Assembly (NCBI GenBank): GCA_044347755.1 | Contig: JBIKUE010000005.1 | Span: 27,825 to 91,824, forward strand | Reading direction: 5' to 3' | DNA from: M3007 sp044347755 | GTDB taxonomy: Bacteria; Bacteroidota; Bacteroidia; Chitinophagales; Saprospiraceae | DNA length: 64,000 nt | Shown: positions 53,253 to 60,954 of the stretch, piece after piece | How the letters are laid out: every line of letters starts with the position of its first letter | Numbering within the stretch: position 1 is the stretch's first letter | Made by a program: the position numbers and the translations under genes | Notes under the pieces: model-generated | Told to the model about the DNA's origin: nothing | Seen by the model: the letters and a program-made list of their open reading frames with translations, nothing else | Databases searched by the model: none

Positions 53253-54056
53253 TCAATTTTTGCCGGTCTTTTCAGGTTTCTTGGGCGTATTTGGATCTTC
53301 ATAATCAATCTTTCCACCCCACATCCGCATTTGGCTAAGAATCCATTGTTGCTTTTGTCGCACCTGCGCAGAAGGAGTATCCACTTTGTAAATCAATGGA
53401 TTAGGCAAAACTGAAGCCAGCAATGCTGATTCCTGCCGATTCAATTCCTTTGCGCTTTTTCCAAAATAATATTGGGCTGCTGCCTGAGCGCCGTAAATGC
53501 CATCTCCAAACTCAATACTGTTCAGATAGGCGGTCATGATCCGTTTTTTGCTCCAGATCACTTCGATCAAAAAAGTAAAATATACTTCAAAACCTTTTCG
53601 GAGCCAGGAACGGCTGGGCCATAGAAAGACATTCTTAGCAGTTTGCTGGCTAATGGTACTGGCGCCGCGCTTGCGCTTATGATTTTTGTTGTATTTATAG
53701 GCCTTTTCAATAGCTTCGAAATCAAACCCTTCATGTTCCAGAAAATCCTGATCCTCAGCACAGACCACAGCCAGTTGCAGGTGGGGAGAGATTTCTGAAA
53801 ACGGCACCCAATCATGCTTTAATCGCACTTCACGGTCGTCTGCCCAGGCTTGTTGCCAGCAACGTTGGATCATCAGGGGTGTGACCGGAATGGGTAATAT
53901 AGCGTATAAAAGGGTGAGTCCAATGGTTATACCAAAGAACCACAGGATGAATTTGATCAGTAATCGTCGAAAGTACTGTCCCCAAAGCAAACGGCCATAT
54001 TCGTTTTGAGGTATGGATCTGTACCAACGACGCAGGATTCGGGTAATAAAACTCAC
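53253..54056 (-). CDS. mtgA: Monofunctional biosynthetic peptidoglycan transglycosylase
   Basis: 267 residues from a GTG start at 54056. One N-terminal transmembrane segment (about 33-58, IKFILWFFGITIGLTLLYAI) anchors the enzyme. The GT51 domain has catalytic Glu101 in EDQDFLEHEGFD and GASTISQQTAKNVFLWP, both diagnostic. KKRIMTAYLNSIEFGDGIYG and GIYGAQAAAQYYF are the other conserved motifs. Polymerises lipid II into glycan strands without a transpeptidase domain. A charged, Lys/Pro-rich tail ends it. A minus-strand -7 element sits about 20 nt upstream of the GTG, supporting this start. Confidence 0.93.
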   Translation of the reverse strand: MSFITRILRRWYRSIPQNEYGRLLWGQYFRRLLIKFILWFFGITIGLTLLYAILPIPVTPLMIQRCWQQAWADDREVRLKHDWVPFSEISPHLQLAVVCAEDQDFLEHEGFDFEAIEKAYKYNKNHKRKRGASTISQQTAKNVFLWPSRSWLRKGFEVYFTFLIEVIWSKKRIMTAYLNSIEFGDGIYGAQAAAQYYFGKSAKELNRQESALLASVLPNPLIYKVDTPSAQVRQKQQWILSQMRMWGGKIDYEDPNTPKKPEKTGKN

Positions 54057-54075
54057 ACGCGTAAAGTTTTGCGAG

Positions 54076-54083
54076 CAAATGTA
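54076..54083 (-). promoter_or_regulatory. TACATTTG -7 element for mtgA
   Basis: Minus-strand match to TAnnTTTG, 19 nt before the mtgA GTG start. No -33 TTTG at normal spacing. Confidence 0.45.
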
Positions 54084-54170
54084 AGCGAAGAATGAATTTG
54101 TTCCACTGCCGATCTGAATTGAAAATCAAATTCGAACCATTTTTTGGCTGTATTGTTTTTATTGAAGCAT

Positions 54171-54178
54171 TACATTTG
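54171..54178 (+). promoter_or_regulatory. TACATTTG -7 element for the YugP-type peptidase
   Basis: Matches TAnnTTTG, 33 nt before the ATG at 54212. A TTTG 24 nt upstream (54143-54146) is slightly too far for a strong -33. Confidence 0.45.
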
Positions 54179-54211
54179 CCTCAAATCACATTCACTTAAA
54201 AAACTCAAGCT

Positions 54212-54892
54212 ATGTTGATTCTCATTAGTATTGTTTTTATGGTCATCGGGTTCATTTTGAGCTCAAGACTGAAAAGCAAGTTCAGAAAATATTCCGAGGT
54301 GCCGCTTCAAAACGGCATGAGCGGTGCGGAAGTAGCTGCTGCCATGCTTCGTTACAACCAGATTTTTGATGTAAATATTACCCAGGTAGATGGAGAGTTA
54401 ACGGATCACTATAATCCGGCCGACAAGACTGTAAACCTGAGTTACGAAGTATATCACGGTCGTTCCGTTGCAGCTGCTGCTGTTGCTGCTCACGAATGTG
54501 GCCACGCCGTGCAGCATGCTACAGCTTACAGTTTTCTGCAAATGCGCTCCAGCCTTGTTCCGGTGGTAAACATCGCTGCAGGCCTCCAGCAATACCTGTT
54601 CATGTTTGGTTTGGCAGGTATTGGGTTCTTCAAGAGCCCTATTCTCCTGATTATTGCACTGATAGCATTTGGTATAACCACCTTGTTCAGCCTGGTAACC
54701 CTGCCAGTAGAATTTGATGCCAGCAAACGTGCGCTGGTATGGCTGGATGGCAGCGGTTTTGCCCGTGGTGCTGAATATGACGGCGCCAAAGATGCGCTTA
54801 CCTGGGCAGCTATGACCTATGTTTCAGCCGCATTGGCAGCTCTGGTTCAGTTTTTGTACCTGCTGTTCGCTTTGCTGGGCAGCCGGGATTAA
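54212..54892 (+). CDS. Membrane zinc metallopeptidase, YugP type
   Basis: 226 residues. An N-terminal transmembrane segment (about 1-17), then the zinc motif HECGH (His94, Glu95, His98) in AAAAVAAHECGHAVQHA. Two further hydrophobic segments (about 112-165), then FDASKRALVWL, which matches the third-ligand region of the family, and a last hydrophobic segment (about 195-222). This layout matches the YugP-like peptidase family (zinc metallopeptidase, putative M48-related), thought to act in membrane-protein quality control. It is followed by a strong intrinsic terminator. Confidence 0.88.
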   Translation: MLILISIVFMVIGFILSSRLKSKFRKYSEVPLQNGMSGAEVAAAMLRYNQIFDVNITQVDGELTDHYNPADKTVNLSYEVYHGRSVAAAAVAAHECGHAVQHATAYSFLQMRSSLVPVVNIAAGLQQYLFMFGLAGIGFFKSPILLIIALIAFGITTLFSLVTLPVEFDASKRALVWLDGSGFARGAEYDGAKDALTWAAMTYVSAALAALVQFLYLLFALLGSRD

Positions 54893-54911
54893 TTATCGGT
54901 TCTTTTTTAGC

Positions 54912-54955
54912 AAAAAGCCTTTACTGCCTACGTGTAGTAAAGGCTTTTTTATTTT
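54912..54955 (+). terminator. Intrinsic terminator after the YugP-type peptidase gene
   Basis: AAAAAGCCTTTACT, a 10-nt loop, AGTAAAGGCTTTTT and a T-run to 54955. Arms are 14 nt and perfectly paired, with T-tract downstream. A standard rho-independent hairpin, 19 nt after the TAA. Confidence 0.9.
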
Positions 54956-55004
54956 TCCATGAAATTTCGTTCACATTCCCTGTAAAAATTCTGCGCAATA
55001 GCGG

Positions 55005-55012
55005 TACCTTTG
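55005..55012 (+). promoter_or_regulatory. TACCTTTG -7 element of the SRP RNA gene
   Basis: Exact TAnnTTTG ending 6 nt before the predicted 5' end of the SRP RNA stem at 55019. No clear -33 box. Confidence 0.65.
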
Positions 55013-55018
55013 CGGCCG

Positions 55019-55107
55019 GTGCCGGACGACCAGCTCCTGCAAAACCTCCCCAGGGCAGAAATGCAGCAAGGATATGTGGTCGTAGCGGTGTGTTCGGCAC
55101 TTTTTTT
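55019..55107 (+). ncRNA. ffs: Small signal recognition particle RNA (4.5S type)
   Basis: About 82 nt plus a 7-nt T-run. The ends pair: GTGCCGGAC at 55019-55027 with GTTCGGCAC at 55092-55100. An inner CGACCA pairs with TGGTCG. The apical part reads CCAGG GCA GAAA TGC AGCA AGG: a 3-bp stem with a GAAA tetraloop and the asymmetric CAGG/AGCA loop of SRP domain IV, the Ffh-binding site. It lacks Alu-type extensions, as expected in Gram-negative Bacteroidota. TACCTTTG lies 6 nt upstream, and the T-run after the closing stem should end transcription. Assigned from secondary structure by eye. Confidence 0.88.
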
Positions 55108-55119
55108 AACCTATTTAGT

Positions 55120-55168
55120 ATATGGTCAATGCAAAGGTTATCCTTCGGAAACGCTGCATTGACCATAT
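55120..55168. repeat. Long-loop hairpin after the SRP RNA
   Basis: ATATGGTCAATGCA (55120-55133) and TGCATTGACCATAT (55155-55168), 14-nt perfect arms with a 21-nt loop. The TGGTCAAT core is related to the units in the 59979-60024 array. Between the SRP RNA and fsa; the rest of this gap holds the ACCACATTA array and no gene. Confidence 0.6.
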
Positions 55169-55209
55169 TCTTTTAAGGTGTTACTGAAAAACCATTGCCG
55201 CCTGGTATC

Positions 55210-55236
55210 ACCACGTTAACCACATTAACCACATTA
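55210..55236 (+). repeat. 9-nt tandem array (ACCACATTA) just upstream of fsa
   Basis: ACCACGTTA, ACCACATTA, ACCACATTA in a row, ending 4 nt before the fsa ATG at 55241. The same unit precedes pntB (59979-60024, minus strand). Confidence 0.85.
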
Positions 55237-55240
55237 CATT

Positions 55241-55903
55241 ATGTTATTTTTTGTTGATACAGCCAATCTTGATCACATCCGCGAGGCCGCTGAACTGGGC
55301 ATTCTGGATGGCGTAACCACCAATCCTTCTCTCATGGCTAAAGAAGGTATTACCGGGGAAAAAGAAGTACTGAAACACTACCGGGCCATCTGCGACATCG
55401 TTGGAAAAGATAAGGATGTTAGTGCGGAGGTCATTTCAACCGATTTCAAAGGCATGGTTGAGGAAGGTAAAAAACTTGCTGAATTGCACGAGAATATCGT
55501 GGTAAAAGTGCCGATGATCAAAGATGGTGTGAAGGCAATTGCCCATTTCTCTGATCAGGGCATCCGCACCAATTGCACCCTGGTATTTTCTGCCGGCCAG
55601 GCTATCCTGGCTGCCAAAGCCGGAGCGTCTTATGTTTCCCCATTTATCGGCCGGGTGGACGATACCAGCTGGGACGGTATGAAGCTCATCAAGGATATTT
55701 TTGAAATTTATGGCACCGCAGGATACGAAACGGCTATTTTAGCTGCCAGTATCCGCAGCCCCTTACACATTGTTCAGGCTGCCAAAGCCGGCGCCGATGT
55801 GGTAACTTGTCCGCTTAGCGCCATCCTGGGCTTGTTCAACCATCCGCTAACGGATATCGGGTTGGAGAAGTTTTTGGCAGATTACAAGAAGGCGAACGGG
55901 TAA
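55241..55903 (+). CDS. fsa: Fructose-6-phosphate aldolase / transaldolase-like (TalC type)
   Basis: 220 residues, the length of the short transaldolase group. FFVDTANLDHIREA and DGVTTNPSLMAKEG are the N-terminal signatures. Lys89 in VVKVPM is the Schiff-base lysine. FSAGQAILAAKAGASYVSPFIGRVDD is conserved phosphate-binding and loop sequence. The group splits into fructose-6-phosphate aldolases and short transaldolases; sequence alone does not decide, so the symbol is tentative. Links to pentose metabolism (xylA, xylB in this window) are plausible. Its start is preceded by a 9-nt tandem array. Confidence 0.85.
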   Translation: MLFFVDTANLDHIREAAELGILDGVTTNPSLMAKEGITGEKEVLKHYRAICDIVGKDKDVSAEVISTDFKGMVEEGKKLAELHENIVVKVPMIKDGVKAIAHFSDQGIRTNCTLVFSAGQAILAAKAGASYVSPFIGRVDDTSWDGMKLIKDIFEIYGTAGYETAILAASIRSPLHIVQAAKAGADVVTCPLSAILGLFNHPLTDIGLEKFLADYKKANG

Positions 55904-55930
55904 TACGTCAAGTTTCCATATTACCGAAGT

Positions 55931-56043
55931 GGCTGCCTAAAAAATAATTTTACCGCGGAGACGCTAAGGCGCAGAGGTGTAAAGGGTTGATTATCAAAAC
56001 CTCTGCGTCTTCGCGCCTCTGCGGTATAACTAAAAGTACGCCT
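55931..56043. repeat. Inverted repeat, family A copy 6 (full form)
   Basis: Lies between convergent fsa and the DUF2027/Smr gene. Left: GGCTGCCTAAAAAATAATTTTACCGCGGAG-type sequence; right: CTCTGCGGTATAAC, AAAAGTACGCC. The spacer (GGTGTAAAGGGTTGATTATC) is like that of copy 5. Arms are looser than in other copies. Confidence 0.8.
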
Positions 56044-56058
56044 ACCACCTTTTATTTT

Positions 56059-57102
56059 TTAAAAAATCACCTCCGTAGCCCCGTATCCGTACTTATGGTG
56101 GTATTCATTTTTGAATTTAGCCACGTACGGGTTGTCTTTCAACTGGGCTGCTATGGCATCTTTTAGCTTCCCCTCCCCTACCCCGTGAATTAAAAACACC
56201 CTTGGCGCACCAAGGCGGGCAGCTTTTTCCACAAACCGTTGGGCGTGTTGCAGTTGAATGCGCAGAATTTCTCCTTTATCCAACCGTGCATACCCATTGA
56301 TCAGATGTTGGATATGTAAATCTATCTCCGGTTCAAAATTGGCCAAAGCCTCCGGATCAAATGCTTTATAAGGCCGCGAATTTTGAACCGGTGCAACACG
56401 TTTAAGTGGCTGTTGCTTGGCATATTCCCTCAGGTCTCCTGAAGAGGAGGCGCTCTGGGGAGTAAAAGAATCGAGCATTACGTATTGATAGGCCAATACA
56501 TTCAAAATAGGCGCTGTAAGCAAGCTGTTAAAAAACTGCTTGGGCTTGATCCTGAGTGTATGTTCCAACGGTTCATCCAGCCCGGCTGTTGTAATACGCC
56601 GCACCCGCAAAAATGCCTCCGGCGCATCATTCAGGTCATCCGACAGGAAATCGCCTAACTCCAGCGCTGTGTTGGCTAGTACTTTGTCATCTACCACCAA
56701 TATGTCTCTGGAGTTGGTGTACAAATCAAACTCCATGAGGAATTCTTCCTGCGTATCATTCAACAACCATACTTTATATCTGGAAACTGTACCATCTCTC
56801 CCTGGCATGGGCTCAAACGCGAGTTGCAAACCTTTGGGTTTCAGTATTTTGTACTGACTCTGGATCCTTCGTGCAGGAGGAGCTTCCTGTTTAGGTTCAG
56901 GCTTGCCCATAATAAATTTGGCGCCAGCCGAAACAGGCTCATTGGTCTCGTCTCTTGACAAATCTTCTTCAAAGGTCGGAATTTCAAAATCAGGGTCCTT
57001 TTCCAAACGAACCATAAGCATTCCGTCTTCCAAAATACCGGTAATAGTTCCCCGTTCACCGGTGAAGCGCAATTTGACTTTGGTACCTATAGCGTAGAGC
57101 AT
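56059..57102 (-). CDS. DUF2027 protein with C-terminal Smr domain
   Basis: 347 residues from the ATG at 57102; the 59-residue upstream extension is repeat DNA. The N-terminal SH3-like module (about 1-55, YAIGTKVKLRFTGERGTI, GILEDGMLMVRL) precedes a charged linker with Pro/Lys, then the DUF2027 region (about 95-240). The C-terminal 85 residues (about 262-347, DLHIQHLINGYARLDKGEIL, RVFLIHGVGEGKLKD, and a His-rich KNEYHHKYGYGATEV end) are an Smr (MutS2-type) nuclease-like domain; HGVGEGKL matches the HGxG motif. Probably binds or cleaves nucleic acid; the specific role is unknown. Its 5' UTR carries a family C repeat with a perfect CCCGAGTACTCGGG dyad. Confidence 0.82.
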   Translation of the reverse strand: MLYAIGTKVKLRFTGERGTITGILEDGMLMVRLEKDPDFEIPTFEEDLSRDETNEPVSAGAKFIMGKPEPKQEAPPARRIQSQYKILKPKGLQLAFEPMPGRDGTVSRYKVWLLNDTQEEFLMEFDLYTNSRDILVVDDKVLANTALELGDFLSDDLNDAPEAFLRVRRITTAGLDEPLEHTLRIKPKQFFNSLLTAPILNVLAYQYVMLDSFTPQSASSSGDLREYAKQQPLKRVAPVQNSRPYKAFDPEALANFEPEIDLHIQHLINGYARLDKGEILRIQLQHAQRFVEKAARLGAPRVFLIHGVGEGKLKDAIAAQLKDNPYVAKFKNEYHHKYGYGATEVIF

Positions 57103-57145
57103 GACGGTGGACGGTGGTCCCGAGTACTCGGGATGGACGGTGGAA
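57103..57145 (-). repeat. Family C repeat (CCGTCCA units) directly upstream of the DUF2027/Smr start
   Basis: Minus strand: CCACCGTCCA, then the 16-bp perfect palindrome TCCCGAGTACTCGGGA (57118-57133), then CCACCGTCCACCGTC immediately before the ATG at 57102. Part of the palindrome (TACTCGGGAT) also occurs near 15360. Confidence 0.75.
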
Positions 57146-57276
57146 AAAATTCGGTCTGCTTTTAGTTGTGGCAAAATTATCTGAAAATATAGAACTTTCC
57201 GGAGTTTTCGGCTTCTAAAATCTACCCGCAGTGGCATATTCGCCTCAAATGTGCGGAGACGACCAAATAAGGCGCC

Positions 57277-57297
57277 CATCGTTCATCGTTCATCGTT
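57277..57297 (+). repeat. 7-nt tandem array (CATCGTT) just upstream of a start codon
   Basis: Three perfect CATCGTT units, then CTACCT, then the ATG at 57304. Confidence 0.85.
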
Positions 57298-57303
57298 CTA
57301 CCT

Positions 57304-58410
57304 ATGCGTTACCTTTCCATTGATTTTTACCGGGGGCTCACCATTGCCTTTATGATTATTGTAAACACACCCGGTACCGGAGAATATGTTTTTCCGCAGC
57401 TTCGACATGCACTTTGGCACGGGTGTACTTTTACAGACCTGGTGTTCCCTTCCTTTATGTTCATTATTGGTGTTTCTATGTGGTTTGCCTTTGCCAGGTT
57501 TGACAGAAAGTGGTCAGCTGAAGCAGGTTGGAAAATTTTGAAACGCACGGTTATTTTGTTTGGGATTGGATTGATCCTGAACAATTTCCCTTTTCTGTGG
57601 GAGAATTGGGATACCTGGCGGATAATGGGAGTCCCTCAACGACTGGCGCTGGGATATGGCCTTGCCTCTGTATTGGTATTGACTTGCAGCAGACAAGTGT
57701 TGCTGATCCTGGCTGCTGCTTTTCTATTGTTGTATTGGGGCCTTTTGCATTGGTTTGTAACCCCCGGAATGGATCCATATGGCGTAGAAGGCAGTGCCGT
57801 GTTGCATCTGGACAAATGGTTGTTTGGGGAAGCACATTTGTATAAAGAAACTGTTGCGCCAGGAGTGAAAGTCGCTTTTGATCCAGAGGGTGTTTTGAGC
57901 ACATTTCCTTCGATTGTTACGGTCCTGCTGGGCTGGTTCAGCGCAGAACTTATGTCGCGCCGAACCATGCAAAAAGAGCAATTGGTGCGGGATCTGTTAC
58001 TTTGGGGCGTTATTTGTGGCTTTATTGGACTCGCCTGGGATTTGTTTTTCCCCATTAATAAGAAACTCTGGACGAGTTCCTATGTGTTGTACGCGGGTGG
58101 CCTGTCCATGATCTTTTTTGCGCTGAGTGTTTGGGTTATTGATGTCAAAAACTGGAGAAAAGGCACTGATTTTTTCCTCACTTTTGGGGCAAACTCCCTA
58201 TTTGCCTACATCCTTTCAGAAGCGCTGGTCATTTCTCTTTTTGCCATACCGGCAGGCGAAATGAATGCCAAAGAGTGGATCTACAACAGCCTTTTTCAAT
58301 CCCTTGCAAATACCGAGCTGGGATCCTGCCTGTTTGCGTTGGGATACACCATGGTTTGCTGGCTGGTTTGCAGATGGCTTTTCGTCAGGAAAATATATAT
58401 TAAGATTTAG
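57304..58410 (+). CDS. HGSNAT/NagX-type membrane acyltransferase
   Basis: 368 residues with about 10-11 transmembrane segments. SIDFYRGLTIAFMIIVNTPG and HGCTFTDLVFPSFMFIIGVSM are the family signature (DUF5009/heparan-alpha-glucosaminide N-acetyltransferase-like), with His39 the likely acyl-transfer residue. The family moves acetyl groups across the membrane to amino sugars; bacterial members include NagX. WRIMGVPQRLALGYG is another conserved motif. A possible role is acetylation of glucosamine outside the cytoplasm during glycan recycling. The start is preceded by a CATCGTT array. Ends in TAG at the edge of a palindrome cluster. Confidence 0.85.
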   Translation: MRYLSIDFYRGLTIAFMIIVNTPGTGEYVFPQLRHALWHGCTFTDLVFPSFMFIIGVSMWFAFARFDRKWSAEAGWKILKRTVILFGIGLILNNFPFLWENWDTWRIMGVPQRLALGYGLASVLVLTCSRQVLLILAAAFLLLYWGLLHWFVTPGMDPYGVEGSAVLHLDKWLFGEAHLYKETVAPGVKVAFDPEGVLSTFPSIVTVLLGWFSAELMSRRTMQKEQLVRDLLLWGVICGFIGLAWDLFFPINKKLWTSSYVLYAGGLSMIFFALSVWVIDVKNWRKGTDFFLTFGANSLFAYILSEALVISLFAIPAGEMNAKEWIYNSLFQSLANTELGSCLFALGYTMVCWLVCRWLFVRKIYIKI

Positions 58411-58578
58411 GAGTGCGTGAGTGATGATTACATGATTACATGATTGAAGAGTACATGTGTACATGATTGAAGAGGGAGGGGGGCGCTGCGTTCAGGATTT
58501 GCTCAAGGCCTTTGGCCCGTAAAATCCCAAATGCAACGCCCCCCTCTTCAATTATGTACTCATGTACTCTTCAATCGT
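58411..58578. repeat. Family B palindrome cluster between convergent genes
   Basis: Left: GATTACATGATTACATGATTGAAGAG-type units and GGAGGGGGGCG near 58470-58485; right: CGCCCCCCTCTTCAAT and ATGTACTCATGTACTCTTCAATC. Together they form a long, imperfect inverted repeat. Related sequence lies at 33524-33600. Fills the gap between the acyltransferase and pntB. Confidence 0.8.
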
Positions 58579-58583
58579 CAATC

Positions 58584-59975
58584 CTACAGATCTTTCACTT
58601 CCGACACCAATTTACCCAGCATTTCCTTGGCATCGCCGAAGAGCATCTTTGTTTTAGGGTGGAAGAATAGCTCATTTTCGATACCGGCATAACCGGCACG
58701 CATACTGCGCTTCATCACGATCACATTTTTAGCTTCCCATACTTTGAGTACGGGCATTCCGTAAATAGGGCTGCTTGGATCGTTTTCGGCAGCAGGGTTT
58801 ACAACGTCATTGGCTCCCACAATGATGACCACATCGGTGTTGCTCATGTTAGGGTTAGCGTCTTCCATTTCAATCAGCTTGGGATATGGAACATCCGCTT
58901 CAGCAAGCAATACGTTCATATGGCCTGGCATACGACCGGCAACAGGGTGGATAGCGAAACTTACTTCAACGCCTTTTTCTTCCAGCTTTTTCTCCAGTTC
59001 GTGGCAAATATGCTGGGCTTGCGCAACCGCAAGTCCATAACCTGGTACAATCACCACTTTACCTGCATAAGCGCAAAGAATGGCGGTATCTGTAAGTGAA
59101 ATTTCCTTTACAGTTTGATCGCCTGTAGCGCCTTTGGCGCCTGCTGCTCCACCTCCACCAAAAGAACCAATGATCACATTCAACAAGGATCGATTCATAG
59201 CAGTACACATCAGTACCGTCAAAATAGTACCTGCCGAACCTACCAGGATACCACCGGTCAACATAACCGGGTTGTCGTACAGGAAGCCACCAAACGCAGC
59301 AGCCATGCCTGTAAGGGAATTGAGCAGTGAGATAACTACCGGCATATCTGCGCCTCCAATGGGCATAACAAAGAGAATACCGTATATGAGTGATAATCCG
59401 AGCAGGATCCATATTGCAGAATGACCAAACATATCAGGCTGCCATACTGCTATTCCTAAAATAACAAAGATCAAGATCAGCAGCAGCAAATTCAAATAGG
59501 TCAGGAAGCTGGCATAGATATCCTTAATCTTTTCATCAAGTTTACCGTATGCAATCATACTGCCGCTAAAGGAAACGCTACCAATGACAAGGCCCAAAAA
59601 GACCGTCAGTAAGTACCCGGAAGATCCATGCGGGTGCGCATTAAATTCCACTATACTGATGATGGCGGCACAGGCGCCACCCATTCCGTTAAAGAACGAC
59701 ACCATTTGCGGCATGGCCGTCATTTTCACTTTCATGGCCATCATCCAGCCGATCACTGTACCAACGCCCATGGCAGCAATGATCCAGGGGATATTGCCAA
59801 TGGGTTGGCCGTCTTTTTGGTGAAATAAAATGGTGGCAAGAATGGCTATACCCATACCGGCGGCAGCAACCAGATTGCCTTTGCGGGCAGAATCCGGGCT
59901 ACTCAATTGTTTGAGGCCGATAATAAAGGTTATGGAACCAATAAGGTAAGAGATTTCGAGTAAAAAGGTGGACAT
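58584..59975 (-). CDS. pntB: NAD(P) transhydrogenase subunit beta
   Basis: 463 residues from the ATG at 59975, the standard PntB length. Eight to nine N-terminal transmembrane segments (about 1-270) form the proton channel with PntA-2. The C-terminal NADP-binding domain III has GYGLAVAQAQH, HPVAGRMPGHMNVLLAEA, GANDVVNPAAENDPSSPIYG, and MKRSMRAGYAGIENELF, all diagnostic. Couples hydride transfer between NADH and NADP+ to proton flow. Last gene of the minus-strand run pntAA, DinB gene, pntAB, pntB. An ACCACATTG-type array lies just upstream of the start. Confidence 0.96.
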   Translation of the reverse strand: MSTFLLEISYLIGSITFIIGLKQLSSPDSARKGNLVAAAGMGIAILATILFHQKDGQPIGNIPWIIAAMGVGTVIGWMMAMKVKMTAMPQMVSFFNGMGGACAAIISIVEFNAHPHGSSGYLLTVFLGLVIGSVSFSGSMIAYGKLDEKIKDIYASFLTYLNLLLLILIFVILGIAVWQPDMFGHSAIWILLGLSLIYGILFVMPIGGADMPVVISLLNSLTGMAAAFGGFLYDNPVMLTGGILVGSAGTILTVLMCTAMNRSLLNVIIGSFGGGGAAGAKGATGDQTVKEISLTDTAILCAYAGKVVIVPGYGLAVAQAQHICHELEKKLEEKGVEVSFAIHPVAGRMPGHMNVLLAEADVPYPKLIEMEDANPNMSNTDVVIIVGANDVVNPAAENDPSSPIYGMPVLKVWEAKNVIVMKRSMRAGYAGIENELFFHPKTKMLFGDAKEMLGKLVSEVKDL

Positions 59976-59978
59976 AGA

Positions 59979-60024
59979 AAATGTGGGCAATGTGTTTTAA
60001 TGTGGTCAATATGGTCAATGTGGG
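59979..60024 (-). repeat. 9-nt tandem array (ACCACATTG) just upstream of pntB
   Basis: On the minus strand: CCCACATTG, ACCATATTG, ACCACATTA, AAACACATTG, CCCACATT, then TTCT-type bases and the ATG at 59975. Same unit as upstream of fsa. Confidence 0.8.
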
Positions 60025-60069
60025 AAATACGGGGTTAATCCCCGAATGATTTCCGGCTGGCCAGATCGA

Positions 60070-60369
60070 TCACTTCTTTTTCTTAAACATTTCGAGCATA
60101 CGGTTGGTCACCACGAAGCCACCAACCACGTTAAGTGTGCCCAGTAACACCGCAATAAACCCAAGGGTTAATGCAAGATAATCGTTGGGACTTGCGTGGC
60201 CCATCACGATGATAGCGCCAATGATTACAACACCATGGATGGCGTTTGCTCCTGACATCAACGGAGTATGCAGGATGGCAGGCACATTGGAAATTACTTC
60301 TACCCCGAGCAAAATGCTTAGGATGACGATGTAAATAAGGTCTTGATTTTCAAGAAAAAAATTAGCCAT
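60070..60369 (-). CDS. pntAB: NAD(P) transhydrogenase subunit alpha, part 2 (membrane)
   Basis: 99 residues, three to four transmembrane segments: LIYIVILSILLGVEVI, the conserved SNVPAILHTPLMSGANAIHG stretch, IIGAIIVMG, and LTLGFIAVLLGTLNVVGGFVV. A Lys-rich tail. This is the membrane half of the alpha subunit, split from the soluble half as in many three-subunit enzymes. About 95 nt before pntB and separated from pntAA by the DinB gene. Confidence 0.95.
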   Translation of the reverse strand: MANFFLENQDLIYIVILSILLGVEVISNVPAILHTPLMSGANAIHGVVIIGAIIVMGHASPNDYLALTLGFIAVLLGTLNVVGGFVVTNRMLEMFKKKK

Positions 60370-60431
60370 ATTGGTCAGACATTTTACTGTTTTGCAAAGG
60401 TTGTTTTGTTTGGATTTCGAGGTTTAGCAGT

Positions 60432-60926
60432 TCAGGCACGATTTGGATTGGTAAAAGTGCTCTCCAGTTGGGCCTGAGGAAGTATTTGTTTCAAATGATG
60501 TTTCACGTGTTCCACATAATCCTCCATAATGAATGCCAGGGTAAAGGGCTGAGACCCATTGATGGAAATGGTGTTTACCAAAGCACTTTCCGGTACAATC
60601 CGGATAATGTGCGCGATGTGTTTGTTATACCCTTCCCATAAAAGCAGCATATCTCTCCAATCTCTTTGCTGATAACCTTGGACAGACACCCAAAAATCCT
60701 GAGCATAACCCACAAAATTCAACGGCGCATCAGCTTCTATGGTCCTGATAAATTTTTGCTGGTTATTACAGGCGGAATCAATCAAATGACCTAAAATTTC
60801 TTTCTTAGACCATTTTCCATCAGGCTTAATCCCTGCCTCCAGTTCCGTTAATTCCTGTAACAAAGGCATCACTTGATCCAATACAGCCAGCAAACGATCT
60901 GCAACTTCATTCATAACAAACATCAT
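60432..60926 (-). CDS. DinB-superfamily four-helix protein
   Basis: 164 residues from 60926, or 160 from a later ATG at 60914. Four-helix bundle of the DinB/YfiT type: WSKKEILGHLIDSACNNQ and FIMEDYVEHVKHHLKQI contain the metal-binding His residues of the family. The family includes thiol S-transferases such as bacillithiol transferase and proteins of unknown function. It lies inside the transhydrogenase run, between pntAA and pntAB, all on the minus strand with short gaps, so it is probably cotranscribed. A link to thiol or NADPH redox is conceivable but unproven. Confidence 0.8.
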   Translation of the reverse strand: MMFVMNEVADRLLAVLDQVMPLLQELTELEAGIKPDGKWSKKEILGHLIDSACNNQQKFIRTIEADAPLNFVGYAQDFWVSVQGYQQRDWRDMLLLWEGYNKHIAHIIRIVPESALVNTISINGSQPFTLAFIMEDYVEHVKHHLKQILPQAQLESTFTNPNRA

Positions 60927-60954
60927 TTTAGTTCATTCCCCACATTCCTCTGCA

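Noticed and set aside
54921..55166. 81-residue minus-strand frame across the SRP RNA
   Set aside because: It covers a terminator and a structured RNA gene and shows no protein family.
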